From assembly GCA_963796705.1 (NCBI GenBank), contig CAWCMK010000004.1, positions 962,347-1,026,346 on the forward strand: a stretch of 64,000 nucleotides of DNA, read 5' to 3'. The notes beneath the pieces were generated by a model that saw only the letters and a list, made by a program, of their open reading frames with translations, did no database searches and was not told the origin of the DNA. The translations under genes were made by a program, and so were the position numbers. This stretch comes from VRUE01 sp963796705. Its GTDB lineage: Bacteria > Actinomycetota > Thermoleophilia > Solirubrobacterales > 70-9. This document shows, piece after piece, positions 25,709-34,114 of this stretch (positions within the stretch are counted from its first letter, which is position 1; the number at the start of each line of letters is the position of its first letter).

Positions 25709-27316
25709 TCAGGGGTCGATTAGCACACCCGGATTGAGCATGCCGGCCGGGTCGAGCTCCGCCTTGGCGGCCCGCAGCGCGGCGGCGAACGGAGCCGGCC
25801 GCTGGCGGTCATACCAAGGGCGGTGATCGCGGCCCACGGCGTGGTGGTGGGTGATCGTGCCCCCCGCCTCGAGCACCGCCTCCGAGGCGGCCGCCTTGAT
25901 CTCGTCCCACTGCTCGACCTCACCCCCCCGCACGGCCGGGGCCATCACGGTGAAGTAGGGAGCCGGACCGTCGGGGTAGACGTGCGTGAAGCGGCAGCTG
26001 ACGCGGGGTGCCCCGGGACCCTCAGCCGGCACGGAGGAGACCTCCGCCACCTTTGCTCGCGCCGCCTCGATCACGGTCGCGTGGAAGTCCTCGAAGCGCT
26101 CCCAGGTGATCGCCGACTCGAAGGTGTCGGAGAGCACGCCGCAGGCGATCAGGGTGTCGCGCAGGTAGGGAGCCATCAGAAATGCATTTCTCCAAGCCCC
26201 CGACGCGTCCGAGCCCTGGCCTCCGCCCGAGCGGACCTCCCCCGGGAGCCCGCCGTGTTCACGCGCGATCCCGACGGCGAGCTGCATCGGCACCTCGACC
26301 GGGTGGTGGGCCGACTCAAAGCCGAGGATCAGCAGGCTGCGTTGGCCGCTGCCGGCTCCGGTCGTGCCCGCCTCCAGGGCGTCGAGCAGCCGGCAGTTGG
26401 CCGGGTTGAGGCCCGATTGGGAGATGGCGCGCACCGCCCCGGCGGCCGCCAGGAACTCGTCGAACTCGACCCCGCAGGTGGCCTTGAAGGCGGGTCGCGG
26501 CCGCACCCGCATCCAGGCCTCGGCGATCACCCCGAGGATCCCCTCAGAGCCGATCAGGGCGCGGTCGGGGGAGGGGCCGGCGCCCGAGCCCGGCAGTCGC
26601 CTGCTCTCCCAGGTCCCCCGGGGTGTGATCGCGCGGACCGACTCGATCAGATCATCGATATGGGTGTAGAGGGTCGCGAAGTGCCCCCCGGCGCGGGTCG
26701 CGATCCAACCGCCAAGGGTCGAGTACTCAAAGGACTGGGGGAAATGGCGCAGCGTCAGGCCGTGCTGGCGCAGCTGCTGCTCGAGTCGCGGTCCGGTCGC
26801 ACCGGCCTGGATCCGCGCCGCCAGGCTCACCGAATCGACCTCCAGCACCGCGTCGAGGCGACCCAGGTCCAATGAGACGACCGGCCGATCGCCAAGCTCG
26901 CGAGGCTCGACGCCGCCGACGACGCTGGTGCCGCCCCCGAAGGGGATCACGACCGCGCCCTCGGCCTCTGACCAGCTGAGGACGGCCTCGATCTCGGACT
27001 CCTGGCGCGGCAGGGCGACGAGGTCCGGCGGGTTCTCGAACTCCCCACGGAAACCTCTGACCACGTCGCGGTAGGCCTTGCCGAGGGCGTGGCGGGCGCG
27101 CTCGCGGCGCTCGTCGAGGAACAGGTCGCCGAGGCTGGCGGGGGCCTTGAGCCGCGGTTTGCGCAGCTTCACCCGCCCCAGCGGCACCGGCTCCTCAGGA
27201 TCACCGCCGAATCCAAGCCCCTCGCGGATACCCCTGGCCGCCGCCTCGAGCTCGCTGCGTGAGGGCGCCTGGTCCGCATACCCCCACCCCCAGTGCTTCA
27301 ACCTTCGCTCGGCCAT
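25709..27316 (-). CDS. Alkyldihydroxyacetone-phosphate synthase (AGPS)-type FAD enzyme
   Basis: The 535-residue protein matches human AGPS along its length rather than simple lactate dehydrogenases. It has the opening LKHWGWGYAD, FAD loop VVIPFGGGTSVVGG near 140, EYSTLGGWIATRAGG near 218, GSEGILGVI near 270, SDTFESAITWERFEDFH near 395, a Tyr in HVYPDGPAPYF, and the signature HHHAVGRDH near 490. AGPS replaces the acyl chain of acyl-DHAP by a fatty alcohol, making the ether bond. ATG 27316 is chosen; upstream residues are low-complexity. The fatty acyl-CoA reductase gene lies 76 bp upstream on the same strand and would supply the alcohol. Confidence 0.85.
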   Translation of the reverse strand: MAERRLKHWGWGYADQAPSRSELEAAARGIREGLGFGGDPEEPVPLGRVKLRKPRLKAPASLGDLFLDERRERARHALGKAYRDVVRGFRGEFENPPDLVALPRQESEIEAVLSWSEAEGAVVIPFGGGTSVVGGVEPRELGDRPVVSLDLGRLDAVLEVDSVSLAARIQAGATGPRLEQQLRQHGLTLRHFPQSFEYSTLGGWIATRAGGHFATLYTHIDDLIESVRAITPRGTWESRRLPGSGAGPSPDRALIGSEGILGVIAEAWMRVRPRPAFKATCGVEFDEFLAAAGAVRAISQSGLNPANCRLLDALEAGTTGAGSGQRSLLILGFESAHHPVEVPMQLAVGIAREHGGLPGEVRSGGGQGSDASGAWRNAFLMAPYLRDTLIACGVLSDTFESAITWERFEDFHATVIEAARAKVAEVSSVPAEGPGAPRVSCRFTHVYPDGPAPYFTVMAPAVRGGEVEQWDEIKAAASEAVLEAGGTITHHHAVGRDHRPWYDRQRPAPFAAALRAAKAELDPAGMLNPGVLIDP

Positions 27317-27392
27317 CAGGGTGACCGGCCCGGGACCCGACTCGCGATCGCGGGCGCGGCCCGAACGTCGGGATGAGGAGCGCGGCGCGCCC

Positions 27393-29405
27393 CTACCAAT
27401 GAACACCTTTCATCAGGTGCGCGAAGGCCAGCGCCTCCGTCGTCGGTGCCCTGTCCGGCGCTTCGCCCCCTTTCCCCCTCGCCGCCTGCGACTCGGGGAA
27501 GAGCCTGTAGGCCTGGTTCAGGATCCGGTCGCTGAAGGTCGGCGCGATCGCGTAGATCACCTCGCCGAGGGTCCCCAGATGGGTGGCGACCTTCTTTGGC
27601 TGGCCGATCATCGCCTTGGCGATCATCTCGGCCGCCTCCTCGGGGGTGATCGCCGGGAACACGTCGTACATCCTCGTCGGGGCGATCATCGGCGTCCGCA
27701 CAAGCGGCATGTGGATCGTGGTGATGTGGATGCCGTCGTCGATCACCTCGGAGGCGATCACCCGTCCGAAGGCATCGAGCGCTGCCTTCGAGGCGACGTA
27801 GGCGGAGAACCTGGGTGGGTTGGTCTGCGTCCCGATCGAGCTGATGTTGATGACGTGGCCCGACTTGCGTTCCTGCATCCTCGGCAGCAGCGCCAGGATC
27901 AACCGCACGGCGCCGAAGTAGTTGACCTGCATCGTGCGCTCGTAGTCATGGAAACGCCCGTAGGAGAGCTCGACTGAACGGCGGATCGAGCGGCCTGCGT
28001 TGTTGACCAGGATGTCGACATGGCCGTGGTAGGTGAGGACCTCCTCGGCCATCCGCTCGACGTCCTCGATATCGGACATGTCGCAGCGGTGTATGTGGGC
28101 GACCCCCCCTGCCCGCTCGATCTCCGCCTTGGTCTCCTCCAGCTTGTCGAGGGAGCGGGCGACCAGCAGCACCGTGGCGCCCGCGTCGGCGCACTTGACC
28201 GCCGTCGCCCTCCCGATTCCAGAGGAGGCGCCGGTGACGAGGACGACCTTGCCGCGCACCGCGCCTGAGAGCGAACGGTCCTTGAAGAGGCTCGGGTCGA
28301 GGTTGCGCTCCCAGTAGTCCCAGATCCGCTCCGCGTAGGACTCCAGCGGGGGTACGACGATCCCCGAGCCCTCCAGCGCCCGGCGCGCGTTGGTCGAATC
28401 GAAGTGGGTCGGGTAGTTGACGTAGGTCAGCACCTCGGGGGGGATGCCCACCTCGCCCAACGCCATCCTCGCGACCCGTCTCGCCGGCGGGAAGAGGCGC
28501 AGCCCGGTTCGCAGCAAATTGGTCGCCGGCTGGGCTATCTCGGGCTCGATCCGCAGCGCGGCCTGGGGAGCGTCGGCCAGCCTGGCGAAAATGTTGACGA
28601 CCTCGCCGACCGTCTTCGGGTGGGGATCGGTGAGGCTGAAGGCCTGCCCGTCGAGACCCGGCTCGTGGGCGATGTGGTCGATCGCATCGGCGACGTAGTC
28701 GACGGGGACGATGTTGATCTCGCCGCCCTCGATTCCGACCACCGGCAGCCAGGAGGGCAGCAGACGGCGCGCGTTCTGCAGCAGCTTGAAGAAGTAGTAG
28801 GGCCCGTCGACCTTGTCGATCTCGCCGGTGCGCGAATCGCCGACGACGATCCCGGGGCGGTAAACGCGCCAGGGCCGGGTCGACTCCTGGCGCACAACCC
28901 GCTCGGACTCGTGCTTGGTCCGAAAGTAGGGGTGCGTATCGAGCTTTTCGGCCTGCTCGAACATGTCCTCGCGCCATTCGCCGCGGTAGAGGCCCGCGGC
29001 GGCGATCGAGCTGATCTGGTGAAAGCAGCCGGCCTCGATCGCGCCGGCCAGTTCGATCGCATGGCGGGTGCCCTCGACGTTGGCTATCTCCTGCGATTCG
29101 GCGTCGGCCTCCATGTCATAGATCGCCGCCAGGTGGAAAAAGTGATCGACCTGACCGCGCAACGTGATCAGATCCTCCTCGGAGATCCCCAGGCCGGGCT
29201 GGGATAGATCGCCGGCGATCGGCACGACACGGGCACCATCCGCACCCCAGGCGGTCCTCTGCTCCTCCAATCTGCCGCGCGACCCGGCCCGGACCAGCGC
29301 GTACACCGTCCCCTCGCGCTGCAGCAGGCGCTGCACAAGGTTCCTGCCGATGAATCCGGTTGCCCCGGTGACGAAGTAGTTGCTGGCCGCTCGCTCTGCG
29401 CTCAT
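27393..29405 (-). CDS. Fatty acyl-CoA reductase fused to a C-terminal SDR domain
   Basis: This is a 670-residue two-domain protein. Residues 1-370 form an extended SDR/'male-sterility' reductase with NAD(P) loop VTGATGFIGRNLV and active-site YFRTKHESERV near 160. Residues 385-640 form a classical SDR with VTGASSGIGRATAV, NNAGRSIRR and YVASKAALDAF. The order matches mycobacterial AcrA1-type fatty acyl-CoA reductases. The N-domain probably makes fatty aldehyde or alcohol. The C-domain may reduce the aldehyde or, given the AGPS-type neighbour, a keto-ether intermediate (inference). ATG 29405 is preferred to GTG 29420. It diverges from the 2-oxoglutarate dehydrogenase gene, 26 bp away. Confidence 0.88.
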   Translation of the reverse strand: MSAERAASNYFVTGATGFIGRNLVQRLLQREGTVYALVRAGSRGRLEEQRTAWGADGARVVPIAGDLSQPGLGISEEDLITLRGQVDHFFHLAAIYDMEADAESQEIANVEGTRHAIELAGAIEAGCFHQISSIAAAGLYRGEWREDMFEQAEKLDTHPYFRTKHESERVVRQESTRPWRVYRPGIVVGDSRTGEIDKVDGPYYFFKLLQNARRLLPSWLPVVGIEGGEINIVPVDYVADAIDHIAHEPGLDGQAFSLTDPHPKTVGEVVNIFARLADAPQAALRIEPEIAQPATNLLRTGLRLFPPARRVARMALGEVGIPPEVLTYVNYPTHFDSTNARRALEGSGIVVPPLESYAERIWDYWERNLDPSLFKDRSLSGAVRGKVVLVTGASSGIGRATAVKCADAGATVLLVARSLDKLEETKAEIERAGGVAHIHRCDMSDIEDVERMAEEVLTYHGHVDILVNNAGRSIRRSVELSYGRFHDYERTMQVNYFGAVRLILALLPRMQERKSGHVINISSIGTQTNPPRFSAYVASKAALDAFGRVIASEVIDDGIHITTIHMPLVRTPMIAPTRMYDVFPAITPEEAAEMIAKAMIGQPKKVATHLGTLGEVIYAIAPTFSDRILNQAYRLFPESQAARGKGGEAPDRAPTTEALAFAHLMKGVHW

Positions 29406-29431
29406 AGCTGTTTCATACACTCAATCGAGGA

Positions 29432-32400
29432 ATGGCGCAAACGGCGACCGTGCAGATCGAGATGCCCGAGATGGGAGAGTCGGTCACCGAGGGAATCGTG
29501 CTCGAGTGGCACGTCGCCGAGGGCGATTTCGTCAACGAGGGAGACACCGTCGTCGAGGTCTCCACGGACAAGGTCGACGCCGAGGTTCCCGCCCCGACTT
29601 CCGGGGTGATCACCCGGCTCATCGCCCAGGTCGACGACGAGGTGCCCGTGGGAGCGCCGCTGGCCGAGATGCAGCCGGGCGAGGATGGCTCCGGCGGCAC
29701 CGGGGGAGCGCCGTCAGGACCCGGACCTGAAGCGCCCGAGGTGGCGATCGGGGCCGATGGCGATCGTGATCTTGCTCCGGCTGCCCAGGCAGAGGGGCCC
29801 GCCAACACAAACGGAACCGACGAAGTCCGCGCCACCCCGGTGGCGCGGCGCGCCGCCGGGGAGCTGGGTGTGGACCTGAGTTCTGTGAGCGGCAGCGGCC
29901 CGGGCTCGAAGGTCACCAAGGACGACGTCCTCGAGGCGGCCGACGGGCGCGGAAACGGATCCCTGGCAGGCTCCCCGGCGGCGGCCGGGCAGGCGAAGCA
30001 ACTGCGGGGGCCAGCCGCGATCCTCGCCAGGGCGATGGAGGAGAGCCGCGAGGTCCCGACCGCCACCTCATTTCGGACGATCGCCGTCGACACGCTGGAC
30101 GCCAAGCGAAGGGCCCTGAACGCTGTCCTCAATGAGCGCGGCATGAAGGTCTCCTTCACCCACATCGTGGCCTGGGCGATCGCCCAGGCGGCCAGGGACT
30201 TCCCGGTCATGGTCCGCAGCTTCGAGGAGCGCGATGGGAAGCCGACGGCGATCGAGAACGGGCCGATCAACCTCGGGATCGCGGTCGACGTCGAGCGCAA
30301 GGACGGCTCCCACAGTCTGATGGTGCCGGCGATCAAGGGCGCCGGGGACCTCGACTTCGCCGGCTTCCACTCCCGCTACGAGGAACTGATCAAAAAGACG
30401 CGTGAGAACAAGCTGAGCGCCGATGACTTTCTCGGGACCAACATCTCGCTCACCAACCCCGGGGGAATCGGCACCGTCGCCTCGGTTCCGCGTCTGCTGA
30501 AGGGCCAGAGCGCGATCATCGCAACCGGCTCGATCGCCTACCCGCCCGAGTGGGCGAACGCGACCCCCGAACGGCTGCGGGCGCTCGGCGTATCGAAGGT
30601 GATGACGCTTACATCAACCTATGACCACCGGGTCATCCAGGGGGCCGAGTCTGGCGCATTTCTGCGCCGCCTTGAGCAGCTCCTGCGGGGGGAGGGCGGC
30701 TTCTATGAGGGGATCGCCGCCGACCTCGGGATCGAGCCGGGTCCGATCAGCGCCGCCCATCCCGCCTCCGCCTCGGCGCCGCCGCTGGGGGCACCGGCGC
30801 CCCCGGCAACCGCCGCCGCGCCCGACGAGGAGCTGCTGCGCGCCGTGCAGGCGGCGACCTCGTTGCTCAAGGGCTACCGCACCCACGGTCATCTGGCCGC
30901 TCGCCTTGACCCGCTGGGCCGCGAGCCCCAGGGCGACCCGGCGATCCAACCCGAGACGCTCAACCTGACCCCCGAGCTGATGGCGCGGGTGCCCGCCTCG
31001 ATCCTCGAGATCGGGGTTCCCGGCGAGACCCTGCTGGAAGCGCTGCCGAGGATGCGGGAGGCCTACTGCGGCACGATCGCCTACGAGTTTGAGCACCTCT
31101 CCTCCCACCAGCAGCGAACCTGGCTGCGCGAGATGGTCGAGACCGGCGCGCACCGCAAGCCGCTGGAGGGGGAGGAGAAACGGCGTCTGCTGCATCGGCT
31201 GGTGGACGTCTTCGAGTTCGAGCGCTTCCTCGAGAGGACCTACCTCGGGCAGAAGATCTTCTCGATCGAGGGGCTTGACACGGTCGTCCCGATGCTCGAC
31301 GAGCTCGTAACCCTGGCCCACCGGGGTGGTGCCGATGAGGTCGTCTTCGGGATGGCGCACCGCGGCCGACTCAGCGTCCTCGCCCACAATCTGGGCCGAT
31401 CGATTGAGTCGATCCTCGCTGAGTTCGAGGGCTCTAAGCAGATCGACATGGTGAAGGCAGTCGCCGCGATTCCCCACGGAGGAACCGGTGACGTCAAGTA
31501 CCACTACGGCCATCAGGGCGTCTACGAGACGGCAGCGGGCGAGAAGATCGCCGTCCGCCTGTACCCGAACCCCAGTCACCTGGAGTTCGTCAACCCGGTC
31601 GTCGAGGGCGCGACGCGCTTCATCCAATCGGAGTTCGCCGGCTCCTCCGTCGAGCACCGACCAAAGCGGGCGGTACCTGTGCTGCTGCACGGCGACGCCG
31701 CCTTTCCCGGCCAGGGCGTCGTCGCGGAGACCCTCAACCTGCGGGCGCTGAGGGGATACAGCACCGGAGGCACGCTCCACATCATCCAGAACAACCAGGT
31801 GGGGTTCACGACCGACCCCGAGGACGCCCGTTCGACCCCCTATGCCTCCGATATGGCCAAGGGCTTCAACGTGCCGATCGTCCACGTCAACGCCGACGAC
31901 GCCGAGGCCTGTTCGGCGGCGATCCGCCTGGCGATGGCCTTCCGCGAGCGCTGGGGAGCGGACATCGTCATCGACGTCATCGGCTATCGCCGCTACGGCC
32001 ACAACGAGACCGATGAGCCCGCCTACACCCAGCCCCAGATGGCCGCCAAGATCAAGTCACACAAGCCGGTCTCCGAGCTCTACGCCGAAAAGCTGATCGA
32101 GGAGGGGGTCCTCAGCCGAGAGGAGGTCGACGCGATTGCGAGCGAGCGCCACGAGGAGATGGCCTCGGCGCTCAAGGAGCTGCGCGTGAGGATGGACGCC
32201 GGCGAGTACGAAGACCCGACCGTGACCACCTCGGCGACCGGTGAACTGGACCGCAGTGCCAGCCCTCCGGTGCAGACGGCGCTAACGCTGGAGAGACTGC
32301 GACCGCTGAACGAGGCGCTGATCAAAGTGCCGGAGAGCTTCACGATCCACCGCAAGCTCCGCAAGCCGCTCTCGCGCCGGATCGAGGCGCTGGAGAACGG

Positions 32401-33448
32401 TGGCATCGACTTCGGCCATGCCGAGGCGCTGGCCTTTGCCTCGCTGCTGACCGAGGGCGTTCACATCCGCCTCACCGGCCAGGACACCGAGCGCGGCACC
32501 TTCTCCCATCGCCACCTCGTCCTGCACGATGAGAACACCGGGCTCGAGTACTCCCCGATCCAGAACCTCGAGGAGGCCGAGGCCCCCTTCGATCTCTACA
32601 ACAGCCCCCTCTCTGAGGCCGCCTGCCTGGGCTTCGAGTACGGCTACTCGGCGGCGACCCCCGACGCCCTGATCCTCTGGGAGGCCCAGTTCGGTGACTT
32701 TGCCAATGCCGGGCAGGTGATCATCGACAGCTTCATCGTCTCCGGCGAGGCCAAGTGGGGACAGACCAGTCGCCTGACCCTGTTGCTTCCCCACGGTTAT
32801 GAGGGCTCGGGTCCAGAGCACTCGAGCGCCCGAATAGAGCGCTTCCTGGCGCTTGCCGCGGAGGGCAACATTCGCATCGCCAACCCAACCACCGCCGCCC
32901 AGTACTTCCACCTGCTGCGCCGCCAGGCCCTGATCCGCAAGCCGCGTCCGCTGGTCGTCTTCACCCCCAAGGGGTTGCTGCGCCTGGACCGCGCCGCCGC
33001 GAGGCCCGAGGAGCTGACTGAGGGTGGCTTTGAGTTCATCCTCGATGACCCCACCGGCGGCGAGCGACGCGAGCTGGTGGAGCGCCTGATCCTCTGCAGC
33101 GGCAAGGTCTACTTCGACATCGATGCAAACGAGCACCGTGCCGCCGCCGAGAGGGTGGCGATCGCTCGGGTGGAGTTGGTCTACCCGTTCGCAAAGGAAC
33201 AGCTCGGTGAGCTGATCACCTCCTATCCGAATCTGAAGGAGATCGTCTGGGTGCAGGAGGAGCCCCGCAACATGGGCTGCTGGAAGGTGATGTCGCGACG
33301 TCTCCCGGACCTGCTTCCAGAGGAAATCGAGCTCGGATACATCGGCCGCCCGACCCGTGCCAGCCCCGGCGAGGGCTACTCGATCGCCCACGCCCGCGAG
33401 CAGGAACGCATCGTCCTCACGGCGCTGAGTCCCGGGCACACGGACTAG
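29432..33448 (+). CDS. kgd: Lipoyl-E2-E1 fused 2-oxoglutarate dehydrogenase (Kgd type)
   Basis: The 1338-residue protein joins four domains. Residues 5-78 are a lipoyl domain with modifiable Lys47 in EVSTDKVDAEV. About 130-168 is a peripheral subunit-binding domain (ATPVARRAAGELGVDL). About 190-430 is the succinyltransferase core with TYDHRVIQGAESG near 398. About 470-1338 is the thiamine-dependent E1 with GMAHRGRLSVLAHNLG, YHYG, LLHGDAAFPGQGVVAETLNL and IQNNQVGFTT. It oxidises 2-oxoglutarate to succinyl-CoA; E3 must come from elsewhere. Mycobacterial Kgd and corynebacterial OdhA lack a functional N-terminal lipoyl domain, so this form is more complete. TACACT (29416-29421) lies 10 bases before ATG 29432. 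Confidence 0.93.
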   Translation: MAQTATVQIEMPEMGESVTEGIVLEWHVAEGDFVNEGDTVVEVSTDKVDAEVPAPTSGVITRLIAQVDDEVPVGAPLAEMQPGEDGSGGTGGAPSGPGPEAPEVAIGADGDRDLAPAAQAEGPANTNGTDEVRATPVARRAAGELGVDLSSVSGSGPGSKVTKDDVLEAADGRGNGSLAGSPAAAGQAKQLRGPAAILARAMEESREVPTATSFRTIAVDTLDAKRRALNAVLNERGMKVSFTHIVAWAIAQAARDFPVMVRSFEERDGKPTAIENGPINLGIAVDVERKDGSHSLMVPAIKGAGDLDFAGFHSRYEELIKKTRENKLSADDFLGTNISLTNPGGIGTVASVPRLLKGQSAIIATGSIAYPPEWANATPERLRALGVSKVMTLTSTYDHRVIQGAESGAFLRRLEQLLRGEGGFYEGIAADLGIEPGPISAAHPASASAPPLGAPAPPATAAAPDEELLRAVQAATSLLKGYRTHGHLAARLDPLGREPQGDPAIQPETLNLTPELMARVPASILEIGVPGETLLEALPRMREAYCGTIAYEFEHLSSHQQRTWLREMVETGAHRKPLEGEEKRRLLHRLVDVFEFERFLERTYLGQKIFSIEGLDTVVPMLDELVTLAHRGGADEVVFGMAHRGRLSVLAHNLGRSIESILAEFEGSKQIDMVKAVAAIPHGGTGDVKYHYGHQGVYETAAGEKIAVRLYPNPSHLEFVNPVVEGATRFIQSEFAGSSVEHRPKRAVPVLLHGDAAFPGQGVVAETLNLRALRGYSTGGTLHIIQNNQVGFTTDPEDARSTPYASDMAKGFNVPIVHVNADDAEACSAAIRLAMAFRERWGADIVIDVIGYRRYGHNETDEPAYTQPQMAAKIKSHKPVSELYAEKLIEEGVLSREEVDAIASERHEEMASALKELRVRMDAGEYEDPTVTTSATGELDRSASPPVQTALTLERLRPLNEALIKVPESFTIHRKLRKPLSRRIEALENGGIDFGHAEALAFASLLTEGVHIRLTGQDTERGTFSHRHLVLHDENTGLEYSPIQNLEEAEAPFDLYNSPLSEAACLGFEYGYSAATPDALILWEAQFGDFANAGQVIIDSFIVSGEAKWGQTSRLTLLLPHGYEGSGPEHSSARIERFLALAAEGNIRIANPTTAAQYFHLLRRQALIRKPRPLVVFTPKGLLRLDRAAARPEELTEGGFEFILDDPTGGERRELVERLILCSGKVYFDIDANEHRAAAERVAIARVELVYPFAKEQLGELITSYPNLKEIVWVQEEPRNMGCWKVMSRRLPDLLPEEIELGYIGRPTRASPGEGYSIAHAREQERIVLTALSPGHTD

Positions 33449-33539
33449 ACAGCAACCCAGGACTCGCCGGCGACGATAGGAATGGCGCGGATCGAGTCGG
33501 GAAAGGGGTCCGAGCGCCGCCGGGGGTATCTTGGAATCG

Positions 33540-33878
33540 ATGGATCCCGTGAGAAAACCCGTCCCCGGACCGCTGTTCACATGGGTTAAGCGAATCTCGT
33601 GGATCGAGTTGGCGATCTTCAGCGCCCTGATCCTCTTCTGGCTCCTTCCCGGCTATGAAACGGAGACGATGGTGTTCGGCTGGGCACACGGGATCGGCTT
33701 CGTCGGCCTCTGCATTGTGATCTGGATCGCCTGCGTGAGGCGCGAGGCCCCTTACACACTGCTCGCCGCGACGCTCACCCCCGTCGGGCCCGTTGGAAGT
33801 GTGATTGGGATTGAACTGATCGAGCGCAGGGGCTGGGGGGTCGAATCTGCCAGCGAACGAATTGCTGATTCTTCGTGA
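33540..33878 (+). CDS. DUF3817 integral membrane protein
   Basis: This 112-residue protein has three membrane helices. It shows the DUF3817 pattern FTWVKRISWIELAIFSALIL near residue 12, the conserved VFGWAHGIGFVG near 45, and TLTPVGPVGSVIGIELIERR near the end. The family has no defined role. ATG 33540 is preferred to TTG 33531 because TATCTT (33527-33532) lies seven bases upstream. Confidence 0.85.
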   Translation: MDPVRKPVPGPLFTWVKRISWIELAIFSALILFWLLPGYETETMVFGWAHGIGFVGLCIVIWIACVRREAPYTLLAATLTPVGPVGSVIGIELIERRGWGVESASERIADSS

Positions 33879-33916
33879 ACATTTCGTGGGAATTCGCATA
33901 ATGCGCCCCGATCGGC

Positions 33917-33945
33917 TTGACCCCACCGGTTCAAGGCTGTATAGC
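33917..33945 (+). promoter_or_regulatory. Sigma-A-type promoter of the candidate small RNA
   Basis: TTGACC (33917-33922) and TATAGC (33940-33945) are separated by exactly 17 bp, the best match to a housekeeping promoter that I noticed in the window. Transcription would start near 33952. No start codon with a coding frame follows; a structured region does. Confidence 0.6.
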
Positions 33946-33951
33946 TAGGTG

Positions 33952-34080
33952 GTGACTGTTCCTTCTGGGCAGTCCCGTCCAGGGGGAACGGCCGCGTCGG
34001 CATCCCTCCCTGGCTACCGACGCGCAGGTGCAGTGTGGGTCGCGCGGACCCCCCTGCCTCCCGCGGCCCCGCTGCACCCA
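33952..34080 (+). ncRNA. Candidate small RNA with C-rich loops (6C-like)
   Basis: Three stem-loops follow the promoter. Stem A pairs 33958-33968 with 33979-33989 (11 bp, two G-U pairs that would be A-C mismatches on the other strand, so the plus strand is the RNA). Stem B pairs CGCGTCGG (33993-34000) with CCGACGCG (34017-34024) around a loop containing CCCTCCC. Stem C pairs 34027-34033 with 34072-34078 and, inside, 34043-34047 with 34061-34065, around a loop with six consecutive C (34049-34054). Two hairpins with C-runs in the loops recall the actinobacterial 6C RNA (B11 in mycobacteria), though no sequence match was tested. The 3' end is not defined, and the aconitase gene ends at 34115 on the other strand. 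Confidence 0.45.
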
Positions 34081-34114
34081 TCTCCAAGGCGGGGTGGGTA
34101 TCCGCGGAGGCGCG

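Noticed and set aside
33952..34110. SRP RNA, RNase P RNA or tmRNA in the acnA-DUF3817 interval
   Set aside because: The conserved cores (the GGAAGG tetraloop region of SRP RNA, GAGGAAAGTCC of RNase P, the tRNA-like ends of tmRNA) are absent.
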